From positions 124,001 to 188,000 of the forward strand of contig JAGXGW010000061.1 of NCBI GenBank assembly GCA_024636555.1: a DNA stretch of 64,000 bases, read 5' to 3'. The position numbers and the translations under genes were made by a program. The notes beneath the pieces were generated by a model. The model saw only the letters and a list, made by a program, of their open reading frames with translations, did not search any database and was not told where the DNA came from. Below are positions 25,649-33,617 of the stretch, in pieces. The stretch is from Paracoccaceae bacterium (lineage in GTDB: Bacteria; Pseudomonadota; Alphaproteobacteria; Rhodobacterales; Rhodobacteraceae). The first letter of the stretch is position 1, and each line of letters opens with the position of its first letter.

Positions 25649-26656
25649 ATGATCCGAACAACCTTTGCCGCCGCTGCGGCGACCCTGACCCTTGCCACAT
25701 CGCTGGCCGCACAGACCGCGATGCCCTTCGCGCTGGACTGGAAATTCGAAGGCCCCGCCGCGCCCTATTTCGTGGCCGTGGACAAAGGCTTTTTCGAGGC
25801 CGAGGGCCTGAGCGTCGAAGTGTCCGAAGGCGCCGGCTCGCTTGACGCGATCCCGAAAGTGGCCACGGGGGCTTTCCCCGTCGGTTTCGCCGATATCAAC
25901 AGCCTGATGAAATTCCTCGACCAGAACCCCGGCGCGCCGGTGATCGCGGCGATGATGGTCTATGACAAGCCGCCCTTTGCGGTGGTCGGGCGCAAGTCGC
26001 AGGGAATCGAGACACCCGCCGATCTGGCAGGCAGCATTCTGGGCGCGCCGCCCCCCGATGGCGCATGGGCGCAGTTCCCGATCTTTGCCGCCGAGAACGA
26101 TCTCGACATGGCGGATATCACCGTCGAGCCTGTGGGCTTTCCCGTGCGCGAACCGATGCTGGCCGAGGGCAAGGTTGATTCCGTCACCGGCTTCTCTTTC
26201 TCCGCCTCGCTGAACCTGATCCGTCTGGGCGTGCCGGAGGATGATCTGACCATCCTGCTGATGGCCGATCACGGTGTCGCCCTCTACGGCAATGCGGTTA
26301 TCGTGAATACCGACTTCGCCGAGGCCAATCCCGAAGCGGTCACCGGCTTCCTGCGTGCGATCGCGATGGGCTGGAAAGATGCCATCGCAGCACCGAATGC
26401 CGCGATCGAGTCATTGATCAAACGCAACCCCGCAGCGGATGCCGCTCTGGAAAAGCGCCGCTTTGAAATGGCGGTCGAGGCGAATGTCCTGACCGACTGG
26501 GTCAAGGAAAACGGCATGGGCAATATCGACAGTGACCGGATGGCGCTGGCAATCGAGCAGACCAAATCGGTCTACGATTTCCAGAACGCGCCTGATGCAG
26601 CGCTTTACTTCACCGATGCCTATCTGCCGTCCGATGGCAGTCTGATGCTGGAATGA
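25649..26656 (+). CDS. ABC transporter substrate-binding protein, NMT1/THI5-like
   Basis: 335 residues with a Sec signal peptide (MIRTTFAAAAATLTLATSLAA, cleavage near LAA/QT). The family binds thiamine-pyrimidine precursors (ThiY), taurine, nitrate or related small ligands; the opening FALDWKFEGPAAPYFVAVDKGFFEAEGL is typical. GGGAG precedes ATG 25649. It is the first gene of a three-gene importer and is followed by a terminator hairpin. Thiamine-precursor uptake is one possibility, but no TPP riboswitch was recognised upstream (25481-25648), so the ligand stays open. Confidence 0.88.
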   Translation: MIRTTFAAAAATLTLATSLAAQTAMPFALDWKFEGPAAPYFVAVDKGFFEAEGLSVEVSEGAGSLDAIPKVATGAFPVGFADINSLMKFLDQNPGAPVIAAMMVYDKPPFAVVGRKSQGIETPADLAGSILGAPPPDGAWAQFPIFAAENDLDMADITVEPVGFPVREPMLAEGKVDSVTGFSFSASLNLIRLGVPEDDLTILLMADHGVALYGNAVIVNTDFAEANPEAVTGFLRAIAMGWKDAIAAPNAAIESLIKRNPAADAALEKRRFEMAVEANVLTDWVKENGMGNIDSDRMALAIEQTKSVYDFQNAPDAALYFTDAYLPSDGSLMLE

Positions 26657-26675
26657 TATTTGTAATCCGTGATCT

Positions 26676-26705
26676 GGCGCTTCCCTGACGGGGAGCGCCT
26701 TTTTT
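26676..26705 (+). terminator. Rho-independent terminator between binding protein and ATPase genes
   Basis: GGCGCTTCCC (26676-26685), loop TGAC, GGGGAGCGCC (26690-26699) with one G-U pair, then six T at 26700-26705. It lies just before the ATPase gene, so downstream genes depend on read-through or a separate promoter. Confidence 0.85.
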
Positions 26706-26729
26706 GTGATTTGAGGACCGGACCGCCGC

Positions 26730-27518
26730 ATGACCAATCTGATCGAGATCAAGGGCGTCACACATGCCTACCGCACCAAGGCAGGGCCTCTGCCGGTGCT
26801 GGACAATCTGAATGTCTCGGTCCCTGAAGGTGAATTCTGCGCCGTGGTTGGCCCCTCGGGTTGCGGAAAGTCCACCCTGACGCGTCTGGTGGCGGGGCTG
26901 ATGAAGCCCGATCAGGGTGAGGTCTGGCTACACGGCGAACGCGTGACATCGCCGCGCAAGACAGTGGGCATGGCCTTCCAGAATCCGGTTTTGCTGGAGT
27001 GGCGCACGATCATCGACAATGTCATCCTGCCCCTGGAGATTGTCGCTCCGCGGATGCCGCAACGGGACCGCGAGGCCCGCGCGATGCATCTGCTTGAGAT
27101 GGTCGGCCTCAAGGGATTCGAGCGCAAGCGCCCGTCCGAGCTGTCCGGCGGGATGCGGCAGCGCGCCTCGCTTTGCCGCTCCATCGTGCACAAGCCCGAT
27201 GTGCTGATCATGGACGAGCCGTTCGGCGCGCTGGATGCGTTCACGCGCGAGGATCTTTGGCAGACGATGCGCGACCTGCGCGCGGCAGAGCCATTTACCT
27301 GCGTGCTGATCACCCATGATCTGCGCGAATCCGTGTTTCTGGGCGATCAGGTCATCGTGTTGTCAGGCCGTCCTGCCCGCACGCAACATGTGCTGGATGT
27401 GACCTTGCCAGCGGATCGCCGCATCGACAGCCTCTACACGCCTGAGGCGACCGAGATGCTGCATCTGCTGCGCGAGCAGATCCGCATCGCACAGGGCCGC
27501 GACGGAGATTTGCATTGA
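26730..27518 (+). CDS. ABC transporter ATP-binding protein (SsuB/TauB/ThiZ type)
   Basis: 262 residues. Walker A GPSGCGKST, Q-loop AFQNPVLLEWRT, signature SGGMRQRAS, Walker B LIMDEPFGALDAFTRE and the switch His in LITHDLRE are all present, so the ATPase should be active. The Q-loop with LLEWRT and the short C-terminus are typical of nitrate/sulfonate/thiamine-precursor importers. The stop overlaps the permease start by one base (TGATG). Confidence 0.92.
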   Translation: MTNLIEIKGVTHAYRTKAGPLPVLDNLNVSVPEGEFCAVVGPSGCGKSTLTRLVAGLMKPDQGEVWLHGERVTSPRKTVGMAFQNPVLLEWRTIIDNVILPLEIVAPRMPQRDREARAMHLLEMVGLKGFERKRPSELSGGMRQRASLCRSIVHKPDVLIMDEPFGALDAFTREDLWQTMRDLRAAEPFTCVLITHDLRESVFLGDQVIVLSGRPARTQHVLDVTLPADRRIDSLYTPEATEMLHLLREQIRIAQGRDGDLH

Positions 27519-28282
27519 TGGAAACGCTCAAGAAAATCGCTGTGCCGGTGGGGTCGATCATCGCCTTTCTGCTGTTCTGGGAATTCATCGTCTGGGTGAA
27601 CGACTGGCCGAACTACAAGATGGCTTCGCCCTCTGACCTGCCGCCCGCATTCGCGCGCTACAGCCACCTGTTCATTGAAATGGGCTGGCAGACCCTGTGG
27701 CGCACCGTGGCAGGGCTAGGGCTGGCCGTGCTGGTGGGTACTTTGCTGGGCATGGCCATGGGCTTTTCCGCTATTGCGCGCGATGCGCTTTATCCGTTGC
27801 TTGTGGGGTTCAATGCGATCCCAAAGGCGACTTTGGTTCCGGTAATCGCGCTTTTGTTCATCGGGCAGCACGATTTTAACACGGTGCTGATGGCCTTTCT
27901 GATCTCGTTCTTTCCTATAGCGGTCTCGGTCGGGATCGGCCTGTCGACGCTGGAGCCGGAATACCGCGACATCCTGCGCAGCCTTGGCGCCTCCAAGGTC
28001 ACCATCTTCCGCAAGATTGCCCTGCCCAAGACCCTGCCGGAGTTTTTCGGCGCGCTGAAGGTGTCGGTCACCCTTGCCTTCATCGGCACCAATCTCGTCG
28101 AGATCGTGTCTCCGCACGGGCGCGGGCTGGGGGCGCTGTTCAAATCAGGCGAGACGAACGGCGACTATCCGCTGATGTTCGCGGTGCTGATCGCGCTCGC
28201 CGTGCTGGGGATCGTGCTCTATTACGCTGTGGTCGCGCTGGAAAAGATCTTTGCAGGCTGGGCAGAGCGCCCGCAATCCTGA
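27518..28282 (+). CDS. ABC transporter permease (SsuC/TauC/ThiX type)
   Basis: 254 residues, six hydrophobic segments, a homodimeric channel in this family. The start is ATG 27518; a TTG at 27515 adds only one residue. The EAA loop EYRDILRSLGASKVTIFRKIALPKTLP contacts the ATPase. With the genes at 25649 and 26730 it forms a complete importer inserted between uvrC and pgsA. A degenerate match to the dispersed GGATATTT motif follows at 28288-28311 on the minus strand. Confidence 0.9.
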   Translation: METLKKIAVPVGSIIAFLLFWEFIVWVNDWPNYKMASPSDLPPAFARYSHLFIEMGWQTLWRTVAGLGLAVLVGTLLGMAMGFSAIARDALYPLLVGFNAIPKATLVPVIALLFIGQHDFNTVLMAFLISFFPIAVSVGIGLSTLEPEYRDILRSLGASKVTIFRKIALPKTLPEFFGALKVSVTLAFIGTNLVEIVSPHGRGLGALFKSGETNGDYPLMFAVLIALAVLGIVLYYAVVALEKIFAGWAERPQS

Positions 28283-28390
28283 CAGGCGCTTTTCATCGCT
28301 CCACAAATACCCGTCCGCCCTGTAAGAACTGTTCGCACGTCCCCGACTTATCGCCTTCCCACGGTGAAAAAGACCCGCTAGGAATGAGGC

Positions 28391-29056
28391 ATGAAATGGA
28401 CCTTGCCGAATATCCTGACCGCGGGACGATTGCTCGCCGCACCCGGTGTCGCGATCATGTTTCTCTATTTCACACGTCCCTATGCGGACTGGTTCGCCTT
28501 GGTTCTGTTCGTCACAGCGGCGATAACGGATTGGTTTGACGGTTATCTGGCGCGCAGCTGGAAGCAGGAAACGCGCATGGGTGCGATGCTCGACCCGATC
28601 GCCGACAAGGCGATGGTGGTGATCGCGTTGATGGTGATCGTGGGCTATTCCTCAATGTCGCCATGGTTGGTGCTGCCTGCAACCGTCATCCTGTTCCGCG
28701 AGGTCTTTGTGTCCGGCTTGCGCGAGTTTCTGGGCGACAAGTCGGGCACGCTGAAAGTCACGAAGCTCGCCAAATGGAAGACGACCGCACAGATGGTGGC
28801 AATCGCCATTCTGTTTGCCCAAGGCGTGTTCGAGCATTATTTCGGTTCAATCGTACAGGGCATGGACGAGGCTATGGTCATGGCTGTGATCGAGGGGCGT
28901 ATGCCCGATGTGCACGGGCTTGGCTGGAAGTTGCAGGGCATGGTCTGGGCTGGCAATATCGGGTTGACGCTGTTGTGGATTGCTGCGGCGCTGACGCTTG
29001 TGACGGGGATGGACTACTTCCGCAAAGCCTTGCCGCTGCTGGGAGAAGGCAAATGA
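28391..29056 (+). CDS. pgsA: CDP-diacylglycerol-glycerol-3-phosphate 3-phosphatidyltransferase
   Basis: Membrane enzyme making phosphatidylglycerol-phosphate, precursor of phosphatidylglycerol and cardiolipin; 221 residues. The CDP-alcohol phosphotransferase motif D-x2-D-G-x2-A-R-x8-G-x3-D-x3-D is complete in DWFDGYLARSWKQETRMG followed by AMLDPIADK. The N-terminal KWTLPNILTAGRLLAAPG is typical of PgsA. It is slightly longer than E. coli PgsA, with an extra loop near EGRMPDVHGLGWKLQG. The stop overlaps the moaD start by 4 bases. Confidence 0.95.
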   Translation: MKWTLPNILTAGRLLAAPGVAIMFLYFTRPYADWFALVLFVTAAITDWFDGYLARSWKQETRMGAMLDPIADKAMVVIALMVIVGYSSMSPWLVLPATVILFREVFVSGLREFLGDKSGTLKVTKLAKWKTTAQMVAIAILFAQGVFEHYFGSIVQGMDEAMVMAVIEGRMPDVHGLGWKLQGMVWAGNIGLTLLWIAAALTLVTGMDYFRKALPLLGEGK

Positions 29057-29301
29057 TCGACGTTCTTTATTTCGCCTGGGTGCGTGAGCGGATCGGCCTG
29101 CCCCGTGAACAGGTCGAGACCGAGGCCGGCACAGTGGCCGCGTTGGTGGACGAATTGCGCGGGCGCGAGGAACGTTACGCGTTGGCATTTTCCGATCTGT
29201 CGGCGCTGCGTGTGGCCGTGGATCAGGATCTGACCGATTTTGACGCCTCCCTCGAAGGGGTGCGCGAGGTGGCATTCTTTCCACCGATGACAGGTGGCTG
29301 A
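29053..29301 (+). CDS. moaD: Molybdopterin synthase small subunit MoaD
   Basis: 82 residues, ubiquitin-like sulfur carrier ending in the essential Gly-Gly (MTGG) that is thiocarboxylated. It donates sulfur to precursor Z in molybdopterin synthesis together with MoaE, whose gene follows after 14 bases. The start overlaps pgsA (ATGA). The product would feed the cofactor of the formate dehydrogenase encoded 17 kb away. Confidence 0.93.
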   Translation: MIDVLYFAWVRERIGLPREQVETEAGTVAALVDELRGREERYALAFSDLSALRVAVDQDLTDFDASLEGVREVAFFPPMTGG

Positions 29302-29315
29302 ACCGGAGGGCGTGC

Positions 29316-29759
29316 ATGCGTATTGTGGTGCAGGAACACGCCTTTGATCCCGGTGCGGAGGTGAATGCCTTTGCGGCGGGGCGCAGCGATATGGGGGCCA
29401 TTGTCACATTCAGCGGCGTGGTGCGCGACGATCCGTCCAACCCGTTGCAGGAGATGATGATCGAACATTATCCCGGCATGACCGAGAAGGCGCTGGAGCA
29501 GATCGCCACCGAGGCGCAGGCCCGCTGGTCGCTGTCAGACGTTCTGGTGATCCACCGCTTCGGTCGCCTGCGTCCGGGCGAGCAGATCATGATGGTCGCA
29601 ACAGCCGCCCGCCACCGCAAGGACGCGTTCGAGGCGGCGGAATACCTTATGGATTACCTCAAATCCCGCGCGCCATTCTGGAAGAAGGAGCAAGCGGCCT
29701 CGGGCGCGGGCTGGGTTGCAGCGCGTGACGAGGACGAGGATGCACTCACCCGCTGGTAG
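29316..29759 (+). CDS. moaE: Molybdopterin synthase catalytic subunit MoaE
   Basis: 147 residues, the normal size. Family motifs are GAIVTFSGVVRDD, HYPGMTEKAL, the conserved RFGRLRPGEQIMMVATAARHRKDAF segment (given in part), and the active-site lysine region LKSRAPFWKKE. Forms a heterotetramer with MoaD and converts precursor Z to molybdopterin. GGAGG lies before ATG 29316. Confidence 0.95.
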   Translation: MRIVVQEHAFDPGAEVNAFAAGRSDMGAIVTFSGVVRDDPSNPLQEMMIEHYPGMTEKALEQIATEAQARWSLSDVLVIHRFGRLRPGEQIMMVATAARHRKDAFEAAEYLMDYLKSRAPFWKKEQAASGAGWVAARDEDEDALTRW

Positions 29760-29790
29760 GCGGCGCACCGTCAGCCTGAACCCGCAAATC

Positions 29791-29818
29791 GCGTCACAAC
29801 TTGGCGCCAAGCTGACGC
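29791..29818. promoter_or_regulatory. Nested palindrome upstream of the SCP2-domain gene
   Basis: A perfect 12-base palindrome CTTGGCGCCAAG (29800-29811) is flanked by GCGTCA (29791-29796) and TGACGC (29813-29818), giving two nested inverted repeats. A third one, GTTGA-N7-TCAAC, lies at 29851-29867. All precede the gene at 29905; operator sites are likely but the regulator is unknown. Confidence 0.4.
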
Positions 29819-29904
29819 AAGGTCACTCTTGGCAAAGCGCTATACTTTGGGTTGAACGAAAATCAACTATTTCTACTGAGATGTTCCCCAAAGGAAGCCG
29901 CGCC

Positions 29905-30198
29905 ATGTCCGCCGTACTGGAAGAATTCATCACGTTTCTTGGTCCCCGTGTTGCTGGCCGGCTTCAGGGGAGGGCCAAGCTTTTCGTGAAGGACGAGGGG
30001 GCCGTTATCCTGGACAAAGACGGTGCCCGCGCCGCCGACGGGCAGGAGGCGGATGTGACGCTGACCGCCTCGGAAAAGGTGTTCCGCGCGATCCTGTCGG
30101 GTGATCAGAACCCGGCCACGGCCTATATGACCGGCAAGCTCAAGGTTGATGGCAGCCTGCAACGCGCCCTCAAAGTCAGCGCGATTTTCACGCGATAA
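29905..30198 (+). CDS. SCP2 sterol-binding-domain protein
   Basis: 97 residues from ATG 29905 (MSAVLEEFITFLGPRV), with AAAGGAAG at 29889-29896; an ATG at 29881 would add eight residues and overlap that ribosome site. The single-domain SCP2 fold is indicated by ADVTLTASEKVFRAILSGDQNPATAYMTGKLKVDG (shown over several motifs, SGDQNPATAYM and GKLKVDG). Such small proteins bind lipids or acyl chains in the cytoplasm. The promoter region has nested palindromes. No operon partner; the gene ahead (moaE) ends 145 bases upstream. Confidence 0.85.
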   Translation: MSAVLEEFITFLGPRVAGRLQGRAKLFVKDEGAVILDKDGARAADGQEADVTLTASEKVFRAILSGDQNPATAYMTGKLKVDGSLQRALKVSAIFTR

Positions 30199-30288
30199 CG
30201 CGGGACGATGCACTAGACATGGCGCGCCGCGTTCCTGGGCGTTGCTTTGCCGCGATTTTTTCGCAATTGATCTTTGAGGATCATCCGC

Positions 30289-30308
30289 CCGGGGCAAAAG
30301 CGCCCCGG
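30289..30308. terminator. Hairpin between convergent genes
   Basis: CCGGGGC (30289-30295), loop AAAAGC, GCCCCGG (30302-30308), in the gap between the SCP2 gene and the minus-strand coiled-coil gene. No T-run on either side, so termination is only probable. Confidence 0.45.
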
Positions 30309-30318
30309 CGTCCGGCAT

Positions 30319-30645
30319 TCAGGGTTTGGCCATACGCTCGATATAGGCGCGCATCTCTTCGGCCTCGTGGCGCGCTTCGCGCAGCCCTTCCATCGTGGCG
30401 GAAAGCTCCGCCTCGGTCTGGGCCAGCTGATTGCTCAGTTCGGCCTCGCGCTGCTGCATATAGGTGATTGCCTGATCGCGCGTTTCTTCGGCTTCGTGAA
30501 GTTCCTGCGCCATCTTCTCAAGCTCGCCGATATCGGATTTCGACACACGGGTGAAACGATGGATAAGCCAGTTCGCAAACCAGCCCATCGCGAAGGCGAC
30601 AAATAGGATAACCGCCGTCGCAACAATAAATTCGGTTCTGCTCAC
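30319..30645 (-). CDS. Membrane-anchored coiled-coil protein of unknown function
   Basis: 108 residues. One N-terminal membrane helix (FIVATAVILFVAFAMGWFAN) followed by a long charged coiled coil (about residues 35-105: ELEKMAQELHEAEETRD and AELSNQLAQTEAELSATMEG). It starts at GTG 30645, overlapping the stop of the OmpA-family gene by 4 bases, so the two are coupled. A link to cell envelope structure is plausible from this pairing only. No named family recognised. Confidence 0.75.
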   Translation of the reverse strand: MSRTEFIVATAVILFVAFAMGWFANWLIHRFTRVSKSDIGELEKMAQELHEAEETRDQAITYMQQREAELSNQLAQTEAELSATMEGLREARHEAEEMRAYIERMAKP

Positions 30646-32558
30646 TCGCTCGCCTCGTCCCCGTCATCCGCATCTTCTACGGCATCTTCTTCCTGCGGGG
30701 TTTGCGCGTCATCTGCAACCCCGTCTTCGCCACCCTCTTGCGATTCTTCATCGGTGGTCAGCAAACGGAATTCGATCCGGCGGTTGGCCTCGCGCCCCTC
30801 TTCGGTGTCGTTATCCGCGATGGGCTGCTCCATCCCGTAGCCGACCGATGTGATCGTGGAGGTGAGCACGCGGCGTGTGCGCAACGCGTTCAGCACGGCC
30901 AGCGCGCGCGCCTCAGACAGGCGCTGGTTCATCTCGGCGCGGCCCTGGCTGTCGGTATGACCGCTGATTTCCAGCGGCAATTCACCGCAGCTTTTCAGCA
31001 CATCGGCAATATCGCTGATGATCCCGCCTGCTGCGGCATCCGGCGTATCGGAGCCGGGTTCGAAGTTGATCTTGCGGGTTTCGATGATCTTGTTGATCCG
31101 CGCGATGCATTCCTCCGGCGTGGGCAGCGCCGCAATCGGGTCCAGCGTTTCGTCATAGGTGACTTCGATCGTGAAATCGGCGGCTTCGCCAAGTTTGTCT
31201 ACCAGAAGGGCTGCAATCAGGCCGCTGGCCCGCTCGTTGCCCGTGGTGCCGCTGATCGACAGCGTGTTCTCGGTGACCCGCGTGGCGCCGTTGGACAGTT
31301 TCGACAATGCCTCGAGCCCCGCCAGGACACGCACGGTCCAGCTGTCTGTCAGGGCCTCGTCGCTGCGCACCGCCGATAAGACCGCATCCGATCCGAACCG
31401 CGCCTTGGCGAAGTTTTCCATGATACTGCGGCTGGTGTCGTCGCCGATCCGGCCGCGCAATTGCACTTCGCCCGATTCGGACAGGACAGCCGTAAAGGTG
31501 ATCTCGCCTGCGCTTGGCGATACCTCGGGCACCGGCAGAACCGCGTTCAGCGCAAAGACATCGGGCAAACGGCTTTCCAGTTCTCCGACGACGCGATCAA
31601 ACAACGCCTGATCGGTGCCTTCCTCTGCCAGCAGGGTGATGTCTGCATCGGTAAATGTGACCGAGCCTGTGCCGATCTCGGCCAGAGCGGCGATGGATTG
31701 TTCAACTGCCCGCGCCCAGTTCGGCGAGGGTACGCCCAGACCGATTGTGCACGCGCCTCTGTCCTCCATGCCAGCGCTGCGCGCGGCGGCAAGGATACGT
31801 GTCTGCGCCTCGGTCGTATCAGCCGAGCAGGCGTCAAACCGGCCCCTGCCTTCGCTGATCAGGAAACGCAGGTTGAACGGCGTGATCACCGGACGCGGAG
31901 CGGAGATGTCCAGCACCAGCCGTACACCGGTGGGCACACTACGCGCGAGATCGACCTCAAGCTGGCGGCGGGCCTCGGCGCTGTCCGCCATCGCGGTGAT
32001 CGAGACACGGTCCGCCGCGATGGAGATTTTCGAACGCGGCATGCTTTCGAGCGCCTTGACGCCGAAGGCCAGCGCCCGCCCCCATTGATCGGGAACGGGA
32101 TAATCCGCAGTCTCCAGAAGATCAGTCACCTGCGCCTGACCTGCGACAGTGGCAAGACGGCTCACAAGCGTCTCGCGGTCCGTCGCCGCCGGAACCAGCC
32201 CGATCAGCGACACGCCGCTCTCGTTGCGCAGAATCTCGACCGAGAAACGCGGCGGCTTGACGGTGCCGCTGTCCTTGATCTCCATTCCGTCGATGACGCG
32301 TGCGGCATCGACGATCCCCCCCGCTGTTGAAAGCGCCTTGAAGCGCAGCGCCTCGGACGGGGCCGTGCCGGTCAGCAGAACCTGCAAACCGTCTGCCTGA
32401 ACCTCGGCCCAAGGGAGGTTGTTGTCATCGAGTGCCATCCGGACGCCGGATTCAGAGTTGCTCTCAACCGCCTTCACTGCGAATCCGGCAGCGACCAGAC
32501 AAAGGCCCGCGGCGGAAAAAAAGGTCAGTGTCACGATGGCAATGGCGGACAGGCGCAT
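30642..32558 (-). CDS. OmpA-family envelope protein with large periplasmic region
   Basis: 638 residues from ATG 32558 (MRLSAIAIVTLTFFSAAGLC); the frame is open to 32618 but only this start opens on a membrane segment. After the N-terminal helix come several BON-like repeats (for example VQADGLQVLLTGTAPSEALR and GEVQLRGRIGDDTSRS). The C-terminal OmpA domain that binds peptidoglycan is clear: INFEPGSDTPD, LEISGHTDSQGRAEMNQRLSEARA and GYGMEQPIADNDTEEGREAN with NRRIEF. A very acidic tail (EEDAVEDADDGDEASE) follows. The protein probably links the inner membrane to the cell wall. Translationally coupled to the small coiled-coil gene. Confidence 0.85.
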   Translation of the reverse strand: MRLSAIAIVTLTFFSAAGLCLVAAGFAVKAVESNSESGVRMALDDNNLPWAEVQADGLQVLLTGTAPSEALRFKALSTAGGIVDAARVIDGMEIKDSGTVKPPRFSVEILRNESGVSLIGLVPAATDRETLVSRLATVAGQAQVTDLLETADYPVPDQWGRALAFGVKALESMPRSKISIAADRVSITAMADSAEARRQLEVDLARSVPTGVRLVLDISAPRPVITPFNLRFLISEGRGRFDACSADTTEAQTRILAAARSAGMEDRGACTIGLGVPSPNWARAVEQSIAALAEIGTGSVTFTDADITLLAEEGTDQALFDRVVGELESRLPDVFALNAVLPVPEVSPSAGEITFTAVLSESGEVQLRGRIGDDTSRSIMENFAKARFGSDAVLSAVRSDEALTDSWTVRVLAGLEALSKLSNGATRVTENTLSISGTTGNERASGLIAALLVDKLGEAADFTIEVTYDETLDPIAALPTPEECIARINKIIETRKINFEPGSDTPDAAAGGIISDIADVLKSCGELPLEISGHTDSQGRAEMNQRLSEARALAVLNALRTRRVLTSTITSVGYGMEQPIADNDTEEGREANRRIEFRLLTTDEESQEGGEDGVADDAQTPQEEDAVEDADDGDEASE

Positions 32559-32618
32559 GGAACCCCAAGACTCGGTCGTCGTTGGCTCTGTCTTATGGTG
32601 CTGGCCGAGCAGGCGCAA

Positions 32619-33605
32619 TCATACCAATGCGGCACAGGCGAAAAACAGCAGGGGCAGCAAACCGGCATCGCGGTTGGACCGGAACAGCCGCAAAAGCCCT
32701 CCCATATCGGCCGGATCGAACCGCGACATCTGCCAGCGCATATGCGCCAGCATCGCCAGCGGCCCCAGCACCGCGATCACGGTGGTCAGCATGTCCGCAC
32801 CGACGGCGCGGGTCGCTGCGAGCACGGCCAGCACCATCAGCGCGGTACAGCCGAACATGAACGCTGTCAGCCATGCAGGGCTGGCATCGCCAAACAGCCG
32901 CGCCGTGGATTTGACGCCGATCAGCGCGTCATCCTCGGTATCCTGATGGGCATAGATCGTGTCGTAGAACAACGTCCACGCGATCCCCGCCAGATAGAGG
33001 ATCACCGCAGGCCATCCCAGAGAGCCGGTATGCGCGGTCCAAGCCAGCAGCGCGCCCCAGTTGAAAGCCAGCCCCAGAAAAACCTGTGGCCACCATGTGA
33101 ACCTTTTGGCGAAGGGGTAGACCGCCACCGGCAACAGCGCGATGATGCCCAGAACGATGGCGGCCATGTTGAAGCTCAGCAGGATGCACAGGGCCACCAG
33201 CGCCTGTGCCACCATCCAGGCCACGGCTTGCCGCACACTCACCTGACCGGAGGGAATCGGCCTTGAGCGGGTGCGCGCCACCGATCCGTCGATCTCGCGG
33301 TCGGTGATGTCGTTCCACGTACAGCCCGCGCCGCGCATCAGAAACGCCCCCAGCGCACAGCCCGCGAAAATCCATGCATCGAACAGCCCCGCCTGCCCGT
33401 CATAAAGAATCGCCAGCGCCAGCCCCCACCAGCAGGGCAGCAGCAACAGCCATGTCCCGATGGGCCTGTCGGCGCGGCTCAGCCGAAGATAGGGCCGTGT
33501 CGCGGGCGGAGCCAGCCGGTCCACCCAGTTGCCGCGCACGGCATCGGCCACTTGCCCTTGCTGCGGTGCTATCTTGGCCTCTGGCATCTGGTCCGGCGCG
33601 GTCAT
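32619..33605 (-). CDS. ubiA: 4-hydroxybenzoate polyprenyltransferase
   Basis: Membrane enzyme attaching the polyprenyl tail to 4-hydroxybenzoate in ubiquinone synthesis; 328 residues from ATG 33605 (MTAPDQMPEAKIAPQ). The frame extends to 34277 but there it lies opposite rsmE and is not coding. The two Asp-rich motifs are NDITDREIDGSVARTRSRP and YAHQDTEDDALIGVKSTA. Seven to eight hydrophobic segments are visible. The gene is divergent from rsmE with the two start codons 12 bases apart or even abutting. Confidence 0.93.
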   Translation of the reverse strand: MTAPDQMPEAKIAPQQGQVADAVRGNWVDRLAPPATRPYLRLSRADRPIGTWLLLLPCWWGLALAILYDGQAGLFDAWIFAGCALGAFLMRGAGCTWNDITDREIDGSVARTRSRPIPSGQVSVRQAVAWMVAQALVALCILLSFNMAAIVLGIIALLPVAVYPFAKRFTWWPQVFLGLAFNWGALLAWTAHTGSLGWPAVILYLAGIAWTLFYDTIYAHQDTEDDALIGVKSTARLFGDASPAWLTAFMFGCTALMVLAVLAATRAVGADMLTTVIAVLGPLAMLAHMRWQMSRFDPADMGGLLRLFRSNRDAGLLPLLFFACAALV

Positions 33606-33617
33606 ATGGTCAGCCTC

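Noticed and set aside
28288-28311. Sixth copy of the dispersed GGATATTT motif
   Set aside because: On the minus strand GGTATTTGTGGAGCGATGAAAAGC resembles it but needs an indel and several changes, so it was not counted as a full copy.
29851-29867. FNR/anaerobox (TTGAT-N4-ATCAA)
   Set aside because: The repeat GTTGA-N7-TCAAC has the wrong spacing and lacks the central T/A bases.
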